Shown: positions 1 through 9,266, counted from the first letter of the stretch. The stretch is 64,000 nt of DNA from Paenibacillus vietnamensis (GCF_020169515.1 NZ_JAHMHW010000004.1:124001-188000); one strand, 5' to 3'. Translations and numbers: made by a program. The notes: a model not told the origin generated them from the letters alone.

Positions 1-865
1 CCAGCCGCCGCATCCTCAGCTTCTTCGCCACAATGCCCTGTGTCGGCGAGAACAGAAACGCCGCAACGAACAGGAGGGCGGATGCGCATACCATGCAGCC
101 GGCGATGGAAGCGTCAAGTAAGACAGCCGCTCCGTAACCGATAAACGTGCTCGCAACGCCCGCCGCAACGCTTAATCCGATCATGACGCCCAGCCGTTCG
201 GTCAGCAAATACGCCGTAGAGGCCGGAATGATCAGCATGCCGACAACGAGAATCGCCCCGACGCTCTCGAAGGAGCTGACGGTAGCCATCGATACGAGCC
301 CCATCAGCAAATAATGGAACAAGGCAACCGGAATGCCGATCGCGGCTGCCAAGGCGGGATCAAAGGCACACAGCTTGAACTGCTTGTAGAACAAGCCGAT
401 TACGGCCGAGATGACGATCAGCGTAAAGCCCAGCAGCCATACGGCCTTCGGCCCCATGCTGATGCCGCCGAGCTCCCACAGATTCCAGTGCACATAAGCG
501 ATCTCGCCGTACAAAATGGCGTCCTGGTCCAGATGGACCTGTCTCGCGAATAAGCTGACAAGCACGACGCCGATCGCGAACAAGGCCGTGAACACAACGC
601 CGATTGAAGCATCGGATTGAATGCCGCTCTGCTGGAACATTTGTATGAGAAACGTGGTGAGCAAGCCGAAAGCAAGGGCGGCGAGCATCATCAGCAGGGA
701 GTCCCTGGATCCGCTGAGCAAAAAGGCGATTACGATGCCCGGCATAACCGAATGGCTGATCGCATCGCCGATCATCGCCATCTTGCGCAGAACCAGGAAG
801 ACGCCAAGAATGCCGCAGCAGCCCGCTACGAGCGAGCCGGTCAGCAATATCCAAAATTCGCTCAT
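1..865 (-). CDS. Metal ABC importer permease, partial (MntD-like)
   Basis: Integral membrane permease of the ABC-3 family (Mn/Zn/Fe-chelate importers). The gene runs off the left edge, so about 288 N-terminal residues are visible. They form repeated hydrophobic segments, beginning MSEFWILLTG, with the family's conserved loop LRKMAMIGDAISH near residue 27. The ATG overlaps the stop of the 317-residue permease upstream by four bases (ATGA), so the two are translationally coupled. It is the last visible gene of the operon SBP, ATPase, permease 1, permease 2. Two different permeases would form a heterodimeric channel, as in MntABCD. Metal preference cannot be read from this subunit. Confidence 0.9.
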   Translation of the reverse strand, partial: MSEFWILLTGSLVAGCCGILGVFLVLRKMAMIGDAISHSVMPGIVIAFLLSGSRDSLLMMLAALAFGLLTTFLIQMFQQSGIQSDASIGVVFTALFAIGVVLVSLFARQVHLDQDAILYGEIAYVHWNLWELGGISMGPKAVWLLGFTLIVISAVIGLFYKQFKLCAFDPALAAAIGIPVALFHYLLMGLVSMATVSSFESVGAILVVGMLIIPASTAYLLTERLGVMIGLSVAAGVASTFIGYGAAVLLDASIAGCMVCASALLFVAAFLFSPTQGIVAKKLRMRRL

Positions 866-1815
866 AACGCCGCCTCCTTCTTCACGCCGTTATTGGCGCC
901 GCTCTTGGCAAGCTGTTCGTTCTCCCGGGTAAAGCTCTTCTTAACCTGTTTTCTCAACAACCGTTTGGCGATTAATCCGCGCGTCGGACCGAACAGCACG
1001 GACACACCGAACAGCAATGTTGCCGCCAGAACCGTCACGGGTCCTGTCGGCAGATTGGAAACCGATGCGCTCATCAGGGTGCCGACGGCACCGCTTAACG
1101 CTCCGAATACGCCGGAGATCACGACCATCAAACCAAGTCTGTCCGTCCAGTATCTCGCCGAGACCGCCGGCGTAATCAGCAGCGCAGCGACGAGGACGAC
1201 GCCGACCGCCTGAATGCCCGCCACAACGGCCACAACGACCAGCAGCATAAGCAGCTGCTCCAGTAAAGCAACGGGGTAGCCGATGCCGCGCGCAAAGCCG
1301 GCATCGAACGATATCAGCTTGAATTGCTTGAATAACAGGGTGCATACGGTGATTAACAGCCCGCAGACGATGGACATCGTTACCACGTCCGAGGCGATCA
1401 TCGATGCGGCCTGCCCGAACAAAAACTTGTCGAGACCGGCCTGATTCCCGTAATCTCCATGCTGGATCAACGTCAACAGGACAATACCGAGTCCGAAAAA
1501 GCCGGACAGGACGATCCCCATCGCCGCATCCTGCTTAAGCTTCGTATGACGGGTTATATAACCGATCCCGAACGTGGCGAGCAGGCCTGCGGCGCCGGCG
1601 CCGATTAGAAACAGACCGATCGACTTGACGCCCGTCAGCATAAATGCGATACAGATGCCGGGAAGCGCCGCATGGGCAAGCGTGTCGCCCATCAGGCTTT
1701 GCTTCCTCAAATAAGAGAAACAACCGATAATGCCGCTGCTAAGTCCAAGCAGCGTGCATCCGAGAAAAATCCACTGCATATTCGGATCGGACAGCATCGA
1801 CCAAATGTCATTCAC
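862..1815 (-). CDS. Metal ABC importer permease (MntC-like)
   Basis: Membrane permease of the ABC-3 family, 317 residues, with about eight or nine hydrophobic segments. The conserved cytoplasmic coupling region LRKQSLMGDTLAHAALPG lies at about residues 37-54. It would carry the metal released by the lipoprotein across the membrane, powered by the ATPase encoded just upstream (3 bp gap). Its stop overlaps the start of the second permease. The C-terminal tail is charged (KRLLRKQVKKSFTREN) and probably cytoplasmic. Family assignment is secure; manganese is inferred from the binding protein's ligand set. Confidence 0.92.
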   Translation of the reverse strand: MNDIWSMLSDPNMQWIFLGCTLLGLSSGIIGCFSYLRKQSLMGDTLAHAALPGICIAFMLTGVKSIGLFLIGAGAAGLLATFGIGYITRHTKLKQDAAMGIVLSGFFGLGIVLLTLIQHGDYGNQAGLDKFLFGQAASMIASDVVTMSIVCGLLITVCTLLFKQFKLISFDAGFARGIGYPVALLEQLLMLLVVVAVVAGIQAVGVVLVAALLITPAVSARYWTDRLGLMVVISGVFGALSGAVGTLMSASVSNLPTGPVTVLAATLLFGVSVLFGPTRGLIAKRLLRKQVKKSFTRENEQLAKSGANNGVKKEAAL

Positions 1816-1818
1816 GGC

Positions 1819-2622
1819 TTATCCCTCCTTACCGGCTGGAGAAGACGGCTGATGGCTGCGGTCGAGAAACGCCAGCCTGCCGCCGTACGTCTGCTGCAGC
1901 CGCTCCTGGGTGAACGTCTCCGCCGTCGGGCCGTAAGCCTGCAGCTCTACGTTGAGGAGAAGAACCGAATCAAAGTAATCCTGCACCGTAGCCAGATCAT
2001 GATGGACGACGATGACGGTTTTGCCCTGCTTCTTCAGCTCCTGAAGAAGTGTGATAATCGCTTTCTCCGTCGCCGCATCGACGCCGGCGAACGGCTCATC
2101 CATGAAATAAAGCTTTGCGTCCTGCGCCAGCGCGCGGGCAAGAAATACCCGCTGCTGCTGGCCGCCGGACAGCTGGCTGATCTGCCGTCCAGCAAAATCG
2201 GCCATTCCGACTTTGGCGAGGCATTCCATCGCCAACGCCTTCTCCTTCGCGCCCGGACGGCGGAACCAGCCGAGGTGGCCGTACCTGCCCATCAGCACGA
2301 CATCCAGCGCATTCGTCGGAAAATCCCAATCGACCGATTCCCGCTGCGGAACGTAGCCGATAAGCTTGCGCTGCTGCTTATAAGGCTTTCCGTAGACAAG
2401 CACCTCTCCCGCAATGCTCGGGATAAGGCCGAGCGCAGCCTTCATCAGCGTCGATTTGCCGGCTCCGTTCGGGCCGATAACGCCGATCAGCTCCCCTTCC
2501 GTTACATTGAAAGACACGTTTCTAAGCACCGGCTTCTTCTGATAAGCCACGCTAAGTCCTTTAACGGACAACGGCGGCGCCGCCATCCTGACGGTGTCCG
2601 CAACCGATGAATTAAGCTTCAT
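1819..2622 (-). CDS. Metal ABC importer ATP-binding protein (MntB-like)
   Basis: Cytoplasmic ATPase of the metal importer, 267 residues from the ATG at 2622; an in-frame GTG nine bases upstream is also possible. Visible motifs: Walker [10 protein letters not shown] (about 50-58), signature LSGGQQQR (about 151-158), Walker B LYFMDEP (about 171-177) and the H-loop in VVHHDL (about 206-211). Length and order fit the MntB/ZnuC family. It lies between the lipoprotein gene (24 bp gap) and the first permease, as in a standard mnt operon. Confidence 0.94.
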   Translation of the reverse strand: MKLNSSVADTVRMAAPPLSVKGLSVAYQKKPVLRNVSFNVTEGELIGVIGPNGAGKSTLMKAALGLIPSIAGEVLVYGKPYKQQRKLIGYVPQRESVDWDFPTNALDVVLMGRYGHLGWFRRPGAKEKALAMECLAKVGMADFAGRQISQLSGGQQQRVFLARALAQDAKLYFMDEPFAGVDAATEKAIITLLQELKKQGKTVIVVHHDLATVQDYFDSVLLLNVELQAYGPTAETFTQERLQQTYGGRLAFLDRSHQPSSPAGKEG

Positions 2623-2646
2623 ACCCTTCACCCGCTTTCAATGCTG

Positions 2647-3606
2647 TTATTTCAAGGCTGCCACAATCGTATCCACGTTGTGCCGTACCATACCGATATA
2701 AGTTCCCTCTTCCGTTCCCGGATTGCCCATCGCGTCGGAGAACAACTCGCCTCCGATCGTCACCTCGTGGCCCAGCTTACCAGCTCCTTCGATGACGGAT
2801 TCGATCGATTTTTTCGGAACGCTGGATTCTATAAATACCGCTTTAATTTTATTTTGAACCAAATAATCGCGAAGCTTGCTGACATCCTTGGAGCCGTATT
2901 CCGACATCGTATTCATTCCCTGCAGACCCGTGACCTTTAACCCGTACGCTTCGCCGAAATAACCGAAGGCGTCATGCGCAGTAACGAGGATCCGCCTGTC
3001 TTCGGGAATAAGGGCGATCTGCTCCTTGGCGTAAGTGTCCAGCTCCTCAAGCTTCTTGATGTAAGCCGCTGCACGCGCCTTGTAATCGTCCGCATTCGCG
3101 GCATCCTTCTCCGCCAGCGTATCCCTGATGACCTCCGCCGCCGAAATCCACAGCTTCACATTGAACCAGATATGCGGATCGTGCATACCCGCCCCTGCAG
3201 CCGGATTGGCATGCAGCTGCTCTTCCTTCAAGTAAGACGATACGGCAACCGTCGGCTTCCGCTTCTCAAGGGCCTCGAACATCTCGCCCATTTTTCCTTC
3301 CAGATGAAGACCGTTATAAAAAATGAGGTCCGCTTCGTCCAGCAGCTTCACGTCACCCTGCGACGCTTTATAAAGATGGGGGTCAATTCCAGCACCCATC
3401 AATCCTGTAACCTCTACGTGCTCGCCGCCGATTTCCTTTGCGACGTCGGCAATCATGCCCGTCGTCGTAGTAACCTTCAGCTTGCCTCCGTCTCCGCTTC
3501 CGCCCGTCTGCCCGCAGCCCGTCGCTGCGATTACCGTGACCGTCAAAAATACGATCGCCATAATGAACCGGCGCAGCGCCGAATTCGTTTTCCTTGTCTT
3601 ACGCAT
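2647..3606 (-). CDS. Metal-binding lipoprotein of ABC importer (MntA-like)
   Basis: Cluster A-I (ZnuA/MntA/PsaA) solute-binding protein, 319 residues. It starts with a charged stretch, a hydrophobic helix and the lipobox AATGC, so Cys31 should be lipidated and the protein anchored outside the membrane. The expected four metal ligands can be placed: His in GIDPHLYK, His in DPHIWFN, Glu in FIESSV and Asp in LFSDAMG. A His-His-Glu-Asp set is typical of manganese binders, and the His-rich loop common in zinc-specific ZnuA is absent. Mn(II) is therefore favoured but not proven. First gene of the leftward operon. Confidence 0.92.
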   Translation of the reverse strand: MRKTRKTNSALRRFIMAIVFLTVTVIAATGCGQTGGSGDGGKLKVTTTTGMIADVAKEIGGEHVEVTGLMGAGIDPHLYKASQGDVKLLDEADLIFYNGLHLEGKMGEMFEALEKRKPTVAVSSYLKEEQLHANPAAGAGMHDPHIWFNVKLWISAAEVIRDTLAEKDAANADDYKARAAAYIKKLEELDTYAKEQIALIPEDRRILVTAHDAFGYFGEAYGLKVTGLQGMNTMSEYGSKDVSKLRDYLVQNKIKAVFIESSVPKKSIESVIEGAGKLGHEVTIGGELFSDAMGNPGTEEGTYIGMVRHNVDTIVAALK

Positions 3607-3711
3607 GATGTTACCTCCCGCAGTTGATTATTTTGTTATATGCTCGCTCGTTTGCCTGTATGAATCTTATTTTGCCGCGCGAACATTATTTTGCTTTGTG
3701 CCTTTTTTTTA

Positions 3712-3746
3712 ATAATACACAAAAATGTTTCTCTAGTGCAACATTT
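3712..3746 (-). promoter_or_regulatory. Promoter and operator-like dyad of the metal importer operon
   Basis: Reading leftward, a -35 TTGCAC (3736-3741) and -10 TATTAT (3712-3717) are separated by 18 bp. A 7-10-7 inverted repeat, AAATGTT (3723-3729) and AACATTT (3740-3746), covers the -35 and most of the spacer, where a repressor would block polymerase. MntR or another metalloregulator is the natural candidate, but the sequence is not an exact match to a consensus I can recall. Confidence 0.6.
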
Positions 3747-3802
3747 ATTTTTAATTGGGCTCCCGCTCCCCTGCAAACCGCCGTTCCCAAGCTTAAACGG
3801 CA

Positions 3803-3841
3803 TAAAAAAGCGGCGAAGCAAATTTCCTGCTTCACCGCTTC
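3803..3841 (-). terminator. Intrinsic terminator after the PBP gene
   Basis: A strong hairpin with arms AAGCGGCGAAGCA (3808-3820) and TGCTTCACCGCTT (3828-3840) is followed, on the leftward strand, by a run of six T. It ends the pbp operon just upstream of the metal importer promoter. Confidence 0.85.
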
Positions 3842-3857
3842 GTATGATGACCGATAA

Positions 3858-5945
3858 TTATTCCTCTCCGGCAGCGGCGTCAGCCGCTCCGGTTCCCTCT
3901 TGCGTGCTTCCGGCGTCCGAAGCCGTTTCCACCGTTTTCTTCTTCGGTACGCCGGTCAATCCGATTTCTTCATCGTATGCGTCAAAAATTTTACGCGCGA
4001 TCGGCGATGCGCCGTAGCCGCCGAAGCCGCCGTCCGGCACGACGACCGCTACGGCAAGCTTCGGATTCTCTGCAGGAGCATAGGCGATAAACACCGCGTT
4101 CTCGGCGCGCCGCGCCGCAACGTCCTGCTCGGATGTACCTGTCTTCCGGCGGTAGCTGTATGCGAAGTCCTCGAAGCCTTCCGATTTAACCTGGGACATG
4201 CCGGTCTCGATTTCCTCCCAATAGGCGTCGGGAATATCGACGGTATTCAATACCTCCGGCTTAAAGCCCTGGATCAGGTTGCCGTCGGAATCCTTGATTT
4301 CGTTCACGAACTGCGGCTTGAGCCGCGTGCCGCGATTGGCCAGCATCGCCGCGTATTGAGCCAGCTGAAGCGTCGTATAACGGCCCTGCTGGCCGAAGGA
4401 GGCGAATATTAAGGCGGACTGGGCGCTTCCGCGCTCGGCCTCGCTGAAGTACTCGATGACGCCCTTCGATTCTCCCGGCAGGCCGCTTTCCGTCAGCACG
4501 CCGAGGCCGAACTGCTTCATGTAATCGTCCCATATTTCGACGCTGCTCTTGCCGTTGACACTGCCGCGCATATACAGCGCGTTCCCGATCATCGCCGCCA
4601 TGAAGGGGTTAGATGAATCGCGGATGGCGCCGGCGCCGTCAAGGCTGCCGTATACGTGGTTTTGCGAGTTGCGGATATAGCGCTCGTAGCCTTTTTTACC
4701 GAAGGAGAACACGCCCGTATCCCGATAGATCGTAGACGTCGAAAACAGGCCCTCGTTCAAGCCGATCAGTACCGACAACGGCTTCATCGTCGAGCCGGGA
4801 GGCACGATGGAGGAAGGATGCTTGCTCCGCTCGTCGGCGGTTTCGTATTTGCCGTATACGGTGCTGATCGTCCCGTTGGCCAGTACGTTCTGGAAGTTCT
4901 CATAATCCTCCGGGCTGATCCTTCCGCCCGCCCAGATGTTCGGATCGTAATCCGGCATGCTGGCCATGGCGACAACCTTGCCCGTATCGACCTCCATCGC
5001 AACCGCGAAGCCGGTTTTCGCATATTCGGCCCGCTCGTAACGGTTCGTGGAAGTAGTAATCTTTTTCAAATGATCCATAATTGCCGTTTCAGTCTTAAGC
5101 TGCACGTTCTTGTTGATTGTAAGGTAAAGGTCTGCGCCCTTCTCCGGATTCGTAATTTGCATCGGGCCGATAATCCGCTCCGCATTGTTGACCGGATACG
5201 TCTTCAAGCCGTTTTTGCCGCGGAGCACGTCCTGGTACATCCGCTCCAGCCCGTCGAGCCCGACGTCCTCCTCCTCCAGATATTGCAGCTGCGGATCGGT
5301 TTCTTCGGTTTTTTCCTTATAGAAATCGACATCCTCGCGAACGCCCTTGTATTTTTTCAAATAGCCGACCAGCTGCACAGCGATCGAATCCTTATCGTAG
5401 TTGCGGACGCTCTCCTCCATAATGTCGACGCCCTTGAAGTCGGACCGGTTCTCCATGAAATAGGCGATCTCCGCTTTCGTCAGACCGGACTTGATGCGGC
5501 GCGGCGTCGAAATGTTGTTTCTGCGGAAATCCAAATCCATTTGGCGGATGATATCGTCCACGGTCATCGCCTTTTCAGGATCTTCATCGCCCTTCTCGGA
5601 GAAAATTTTCTCCAGCTTCACCGCCATCTGCCTCGCGTTTTCCTTGGCGTCCGCGAGCTTCAGCTCGGGCTGGATGCTGTAATAGAGAGACTGCGTGGAC
5701 GTAGAATATGCGATCGGATAGCCCTCGGAATCGTAAATATTGCCCCGGATCGGCGGCAGCTTGACGCTTCTCGTGCTTTTGCCGATCCCCTCCGCGCTTA
5801 ACGTAGGCCCCTCCACAAACTGCAAAATGGCAAGCCTGACGATCAGGATGCTGAACAAAGCGAACGTTACGAAAAAAAACAAATTTAACCGGAATGAAAA
5901 ATGGCGCCGGTTTATCATCTCCCGCTTCTGCGGATCGTCCTGCAT
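3858..5945 (-). CDS. Class B penicillin-binding protein (transpeptidase)
   Basis: Monofunctional DD-transpeptidase that cross-links peptidoglycan outside the membrane, 695 residues. One N-terminal transmembrane helix (about 18-42) leads into a dimerisation domain and then the transpeptidase domain. The three active-site motifs are intact: STMK at 385-388, SSN at 444-446 and KTGT at 601-604. The C-terminal tail after about residue 670 is low-complexity and acidic/Ala-rich. Length and layout fit the PBP2 (PbpA/PbpH, elongation) group. The start has GGGGTGATT seven bases upstream. It is the last of three leftward genes with the transglutaminase-like gene and a small membrane protein. Confidence 0.93.
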   Translation of the reverse strand: MQDDPQKREMINRRHFSFRLNLFFFVTFALFSILIVRLAILQFVEGPTLSAEGIGKSTRSVKLPPIRGNIYDSEGYPIAYSTSTQSLYYSIQPELKLADAKENARQMAVKLEKIFSEKGDEDPEKAMTVDDIIRQMDLDFRRNNISTPRRIKSGLTKAEIAYFMENRSDFKGVDIMEESVRNYDKDSIAVQLVGYLKKYKGVREDVDFYKEKTEETDPQLQYLEEEDVGLDGLERMYQDVLRGKNGLKTYPVNNAERIIGPMQITNPEKGADLYLTINKNVQLKTETAIMDHLKKITTSTNRYERAEYAKTGFAVAMEVDTGKVVAMASMPDYDPNIWAGGRISPEDYENFQNVLANGTISTVYGKYETADERSKHPSSIVPPGSTMKPLSVLIGLNEGLFSTSTIYRDTGVFSFGKKGYERYIRNSQNHVYGSLDGAGAIRDSSNPFMAAMIGNALYMRGSVNGKSSVEIWDDYMKQFGLGVLTESGLPGESKGVIEYFSEAERGSAQSALIFASFGQQGRYTTLQLAQYAAMLANRGTRLKPQFVNEIKDSDGNLIQGFKPEVLNTVDIPDAYWEEIETGMSQVKSEGFEDFAYSYRRKTGTSEQDVAARRAENAVFIAYAPAENPKLAVAVVVPDGGFGGYGASPIARKIFDAYDEEIGLTGVPKKKTVETASDAGSTQEGTGAADAAAGEE

Positions 5946-5996
5946 GAAAAATCACCCCATGAATTTAAATCTGCACGCCGGCTTAACGCGGCACCG

Positions 5997-7154
5997 TCAA
6001 GCCTCGCGAATATGCGTTTCCTCGAATCGCGGCGGGTTAAACCAGTCGCCCGAGGATGCCCAGGTCGCATCGAGCGGGATCCAGCCCCCGTCACCATTCC
6101 CTATCTGCACTTCGTTCCAGGCGTGCGGGCCGTACCCGCCGCGCCCGTCGGCTCCCATGCCGGTCACCACCTTGACCTCCAGCCCGGCGGCTCTTGCCAT
6201 TACGGCGTACAGCCGGGCTATATCTATACATACGCCCTTGCGCGTATCGAATGTCTCCGGCGGAGTCTGTTCCTTCCACACGCCGTTTTGCACGTAATTG
6301 TTAGCTTTGTCCCAGTCGTATGCGATCCTCGTTCCTAGCCAGTCGTATAGCCGGCGCGCTTTCTCCTCCTTGGTGGAAGCATCCTTCGTGACATAGAGGG
6401 CGGCCTGCTCGATTTCCGCGGGAATGTTGTAATCGATCATCTCGTACTTCCGCTGCAAAATCTGCTGGAACTGCGACTGGACCGCCTCCGCCAGCACCGG
6501 TCCCTGCCCCTCCAGCACGCCGCCGGCAACGGGCTCCAGCCAATCGGCCGCTTCCGCGTAGAGCGGCGAGTCGGTTATTTTGTCCGTGTACCAGCCCGAA
6601 GGCACAAGCGATACGTATACGAACAGCAGCGCAACGAACACGAGTGCGCGTCCCGCCCCGTGCGCCGCGCCGATCAGCGCGCCGACGGCGCGGCTTGCGC
6701 TTCTCCTGCCCGGCAGCCCTTGCACGGGCTCCGGTTTTCCGGAGCGCAGCAGCACTTCGAGCAGCCTCGCAAGCAGCGGCTCCGCCATCGCAGCCAGGGA
6801 ACGCAGCAGCAAATAGCCGAGCAGAAACAGCACGCCGTAACGGAGCAGCGCGAAATCGCGCATGCTGGTCAGAAACGTATACCAGGCCTGCTCCGCGGCG
6901 TTTAGCTCGCGCATCGGCACAGCCACGCGGCTTCTAAGCCAGTCCGAGACAACCGGCGACAATGCCTTGGCCGCTTGGCCGGCCAGCACGAGGCATACGA
7001 CGACGGCGACGGCTTCCCATACAAAAAAGAAAAGGCGCCTCGCAGACCCCGATGCGCCTCTCATCATTCCTTGCACAAGCGAGCCTAGCAGCAGAAACGC
7101 GACGATTAACGCAATAGGCTCGGGCTTCCGGAATAATTCAATCCAGTTGTCCAT
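5997..7154 (-). CDS. Membrane protein with transglutaminase-like protease domain
   Basis: 385 residues. Several hydrophobic segments lie in the first half (about 12-30, 40-60, 105-125, 165-187). The second half is a transglutaminase-like domain with the expected catalytic triad in family order: Cys309 in RKGVCID, His344 in GPHAWNE and Asp362 in PLDATW. In this superfamily the domain acts as a cysteine protease or peptide-modifying enzyme, here probably exposed on one face of the membrane. Its position directly upstream of a class B PBP (51 bp gap) suggests a role in the cell envelope; the substrate is unknown. The ATG has only a weak ribosome site, suggesting coupling to the upstream small gene. 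Confidence 0.83.
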   Translation of the reverse strand: MDNWIELFRKPEPIALIVAFLLLGSLVQGMMRGASGSARRLFFFVWEAVAVVVCLVLAGQAAKALSPVVSDWLRSRVAVPMRELNAAEQAWYTFLTSMRDFALLRYGVLFLLGYLLLRSLAAMAEPLLARLLEVLLRSGKPEPVQGLPGRRSASRAVGALIGAAHGAGRALVFVALLFVYVSLVPSGWYTDKITDSPLYAEAADWLEPVAGGVLEGQGPVLAEAVQSQFQQILQRKYEMIDYNIPAEIEQAALYVTKDASTKEEKARRLYDWLGTRIAYDWDKANNYVQNGVWKEQTPPETFDTRKGVCIDIARLYAVMARAAGLEVKVVTGMGADGRGGYGPHAWNEVQIGNGDGGWIPLDATWASSGDWFNPPRFEETHIREA

Positions 7155-7160
7155 ACGCGT

Positions 7161-7610
7161 TTACCCGTTCTGCTTCGCTTGGTCAATCAGGGCTTGTATC
7201 GTGCTGTCCAGCTCCCACTTGCCAAGCGGCGCCCCCCGGAAGGAAACCGAAACTTCGTTTGCGCCCGGTTCGCCGGTGAGCTCTATGTTTTTAGTTTTTA
7301 CAGTAAAAGTGCCGTCTTCATTGTTCACGAAATCAGCCTCCTTCGCTTCTCCCACCATCGCGTTCACGGCTTCCTGCCTGACCGTGTCCGCTACCTTGGA
7401 GCCGATTTCCTTCAGGTCGTCCATGCTGTAGCCGCTGTACACGACCAGGCCAAGTACGATAGCCGCGACGATCGCCCATTTGATAACGGTTTTCACGATC
7501 CTGACGATGAGAAACAGCACGATGAGAGCAACGACCAGCACCAGCCAATGCTCTTTGAAAAAGGCGGTCCAGGTATCCAGATCATAAGTAGAAAAATCTA
7601 AAAAGTCCAA
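7161..7610 (-). CDS. Small membrane protein, unknown function
   Basis: 149 residues from a TTG start at 7610, chosen because GGAGGGGATC lies at ideal distance upstream. Two adjacent hydrophobic segments near residues 20-60 (around WLVLVVALIVLFLIVRIVK) are followed by a soluble C-terminal domain of about 90 residues. No family is recognised. It is first in the three-gene unit with the transglutaminase-like protein (6 bp gap) and the PBP, which suggests an accessory role in envelope work. Confidence 0.75.
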   Translation of the reverse strand: MDFLDFSTYDLDTWTAFFKEHWLVLVVALIVLFLIVRIVKTVIKWAIVAAIVLGLVVYSGYSMDDLKEIGSKVADTVRQEAVNAMVGEAKEADFVNNEDGTFTVKTKNIELTGEPGANEVSVSFRGAPLGKWELDSTIQALIDQAKQNG

Positions 7611-7656
7611 GCTTGATCCCCTCCATTATACCTCGTACAAAAGCCTATTACAAAAC

Positions 7657-7685
7657 ATTATACCCTACCCGGAATAGGGCGTAAA
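7657..7685 (-). promoter_or_regulatory. Probable sigma-A promoter of the PBP operon
   Basis: Leftward -10 TATAAT (7657-7662) and -35 TTTACG (7680-7685) with a 17-bp spacer, about 45 bp upstream of the TTG start at 7610. A second TATAAT-like sequence occurs at 7626-7631 but would leave almost no leader. Confidence 0.6.
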
Positions 7686-7799
7686 CGCGTCCTTTCTATT
7701 CGCGTGCGTCTGCCGGACGTTTGCGCCGGCCAGACATATCTTGTCCTGCCAAAACGTACAAGTATATAAGAGGATATATTTGGCAAGGAGGTGCGGCCC

Positions 7800-8972
7800 C
7801 TGAAAACCGCGATTTGGCTTTATTTGTTTTTGTTCGTCGCCTTTTTTGACCTGCATGCCCAATACCCGATTTTAACCCCGTTTGCGATCTCGATAGGTGC
7901 AGCGCCGTCCTTTATAGGACTGATGATGGGCATGTATTCGATTACCCACCTGCCCGGCAACCTCATAGCCGGCTTCGGCGTCGACCGTTACGGCAGCCGG
8001 CTGTTCATCGTATTCAGCCTGATGGCGGCCGGCGTGGTGCTTCTGTTCCAATCGCGCGTGACCGACCCGTGGCAGCTGCTGGTGCTGCGGTCGATCAGCG
8101 GTTTCGTGCTCGCCTTTCTCTCTCCCGCCTGTCTCTCCCTGCTGGCCAAAATGACGAGCGACCGGACGGAGCAGGGCAAGCTTATGGCGGGCAACGGGCT
8201 CATTCATACGCTCGCATCCGTCGTATCGCCTGCCGCAGGAGCTTATCTGGTCGCCAAAATCGGCTTTACGACGGCGTTTACCGTGCTTGGCTGGGTGCTC
8301 ATCGTAACGGCCGTATGCGCCGTTTTTTTCATTAAGGACGTACAGGCCGCCGCAAAAAATGACCAAGAGAAGCCAAATGCAGCTTCTCCTGTCCAGGAAA
8401 AGGCCAAGCTGCCTCTGGAGCCGGCCCCGCCGATTCCTTGGCTCGTCTATGCGCTGCCGGTTGCGCTCAGCTGCGCCCAGGGCATCCTGTCCTTCGAGCT
8501 GCCGCTGCTTGCCAAGACGCAGGAGGCGATGATGACGACAGGCCTGCTGTTCTCCGTCGTCAGCATCGGGGCGCTCGTCACGCTGAGCATGCTCTTTTTG
8601 AACCGGGTATCCTCCTTCCAGAGGACGTTATGGGGCTCGCTTTTTCTAGCCATCGTCTATTTTCTGATCGCCTCCGAAATTCCCGTGCCGCTTATGGTCA
8701 TGCTGCTGTTCGTCGGCATGTCCAAGGGCGTTATCCTGCCGGCCCTCTCCACCCTGCTGATCGAGCTTAGCGGAGGAGCCCGCTACGGCCGCACTTTCTC
8801 GGTGCTGTCGATCGCTTTCTCCGTCGGAGCCTTCATCGGTCCGCTGGCTGCCGGCCATGTCCGCGATCATATTTCGCCATACTATATCGCCTTTATCGCG
8901 CTGATGATCGCGGTGACGCTGCTCCCGATGCACATCTCGCGCTCTCTTTCCTCCCGCACCCATTTTTCCTGA
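7800..8972 (+). CDS. MFS transporter, probable CTG start
   Basis: Major facilitator superfamily permease, 390 residues, about 12 hydrophobic segments with a central cytoplasmic loop near residues 180-215. The loop after helix 2 carries GFGVDRYGSR, matching the family motif GxLaDrxGrk. Substrate unknown. The start is unusual: a near-perfect Shine-Dalgarno AAGGAGGTG spans 7785-7793. The first in-frame GTG (7791) lies inside it and cannot be used efficiently. The next start-like codon at ideal spacing is CTG at 7800, followed by KTAIWLYLF. A candidate promoter, TTGTCC and TATATA (7741-7768), lies upstream. Confidence 0.85.
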   Translation: MKTAIWLYLFLFVAFFDLHAQYPILTPFAISIGAAPSFIGLMMGMYSITHLPGNLIAGFGVDRYGSRLFIVFSLMAAGVVLLFQSRVTDPWQLLVLRSISGFVLAFLSPACLSLLAKMTSDRTEQGKLMAGNGLIHTLASVVSPAAGAYLVAKIGFTTAFTVLGWVLIVTAVCAVFFIKDVQAAAKNDQEKPNAASPVQEKAKLPLEPAPPIPWLVYALPVALSCAQGILSFELPLLAKTQEAMMTTGLLFSVVSIGALVTLSMLFLNRVSSFQRTLWGSLFLAIVYFLIASEIPVPLMVMLLFVGMSKGVILPALSTLLIELSGGARYGRTFSVLSIAFSVGAFIGPLAAGHVRDHISPYYIAFIALMIAVTLLPMHISRSLSSRTHFS

Positions 8973-9108
8973 GTATGGGTATACGCACAGGGCTAATGGC
9001 ATCCCCGGACATATGATACAGTGTGGCAGATGACCTGCTCGGGCGAGTAATTGCTTAGGCGGAACGTTATCGGCGCTGTAACGAGAAGAAAGAGGGGTGA
9101 CTCCATAG

Positions 9109-9231
9109 ATGTCTAAAGTTGAGTCTGCGAACCAAGGGTACGGGTATAACGGCTGGACGAATAATATCGGCATAATCCTGGTGCTGTTCATCCTGCTCGT
9201 TATAATAGCGTGCACTTGCATGTGGTACTAG
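9109..9231 (+). CDS. YjcZ-family sporulation miniprotein
   Basis: 40-residue protein: a Gly/Tyr-rich N-terminus (GYGYNGW) followed by one hydrophobic helix (IGIILVLFILLVIIACTCMW) at the C-terminus. This is the layout of the YjcZ family of small sporulation membrane proteins common in Bacillus and Paenibacillus. AGAGGGGTG lies upstream, though about 12 bases from the ATG. A CATATGATA sequence at 9010-9018 resembles a mother-cell sigma-factor -10 element, but no clear -35 accompanies it. A strong terminator follows directly. Molecular function is unknown even for the family. Confidence 0.75.
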   Translation: MSKVESANQGYGYNGWTNNIGIILVLFILLVIIACTCMWY

Positions 9232-9237
9232 AACAGA

Positions 9238-9266
9238 AAACGGCCTGCACCGGCAGGCCGTTTTTT
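9238..9266 (+). terminator. Intrinsic terminator after the YjcZ-type gene
   Basis: Hairpin CGGCCTGC (9241-9248), loop ACCG, GCAGGCCG (9253-9260), followed by six T. Confidence 0.9.
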
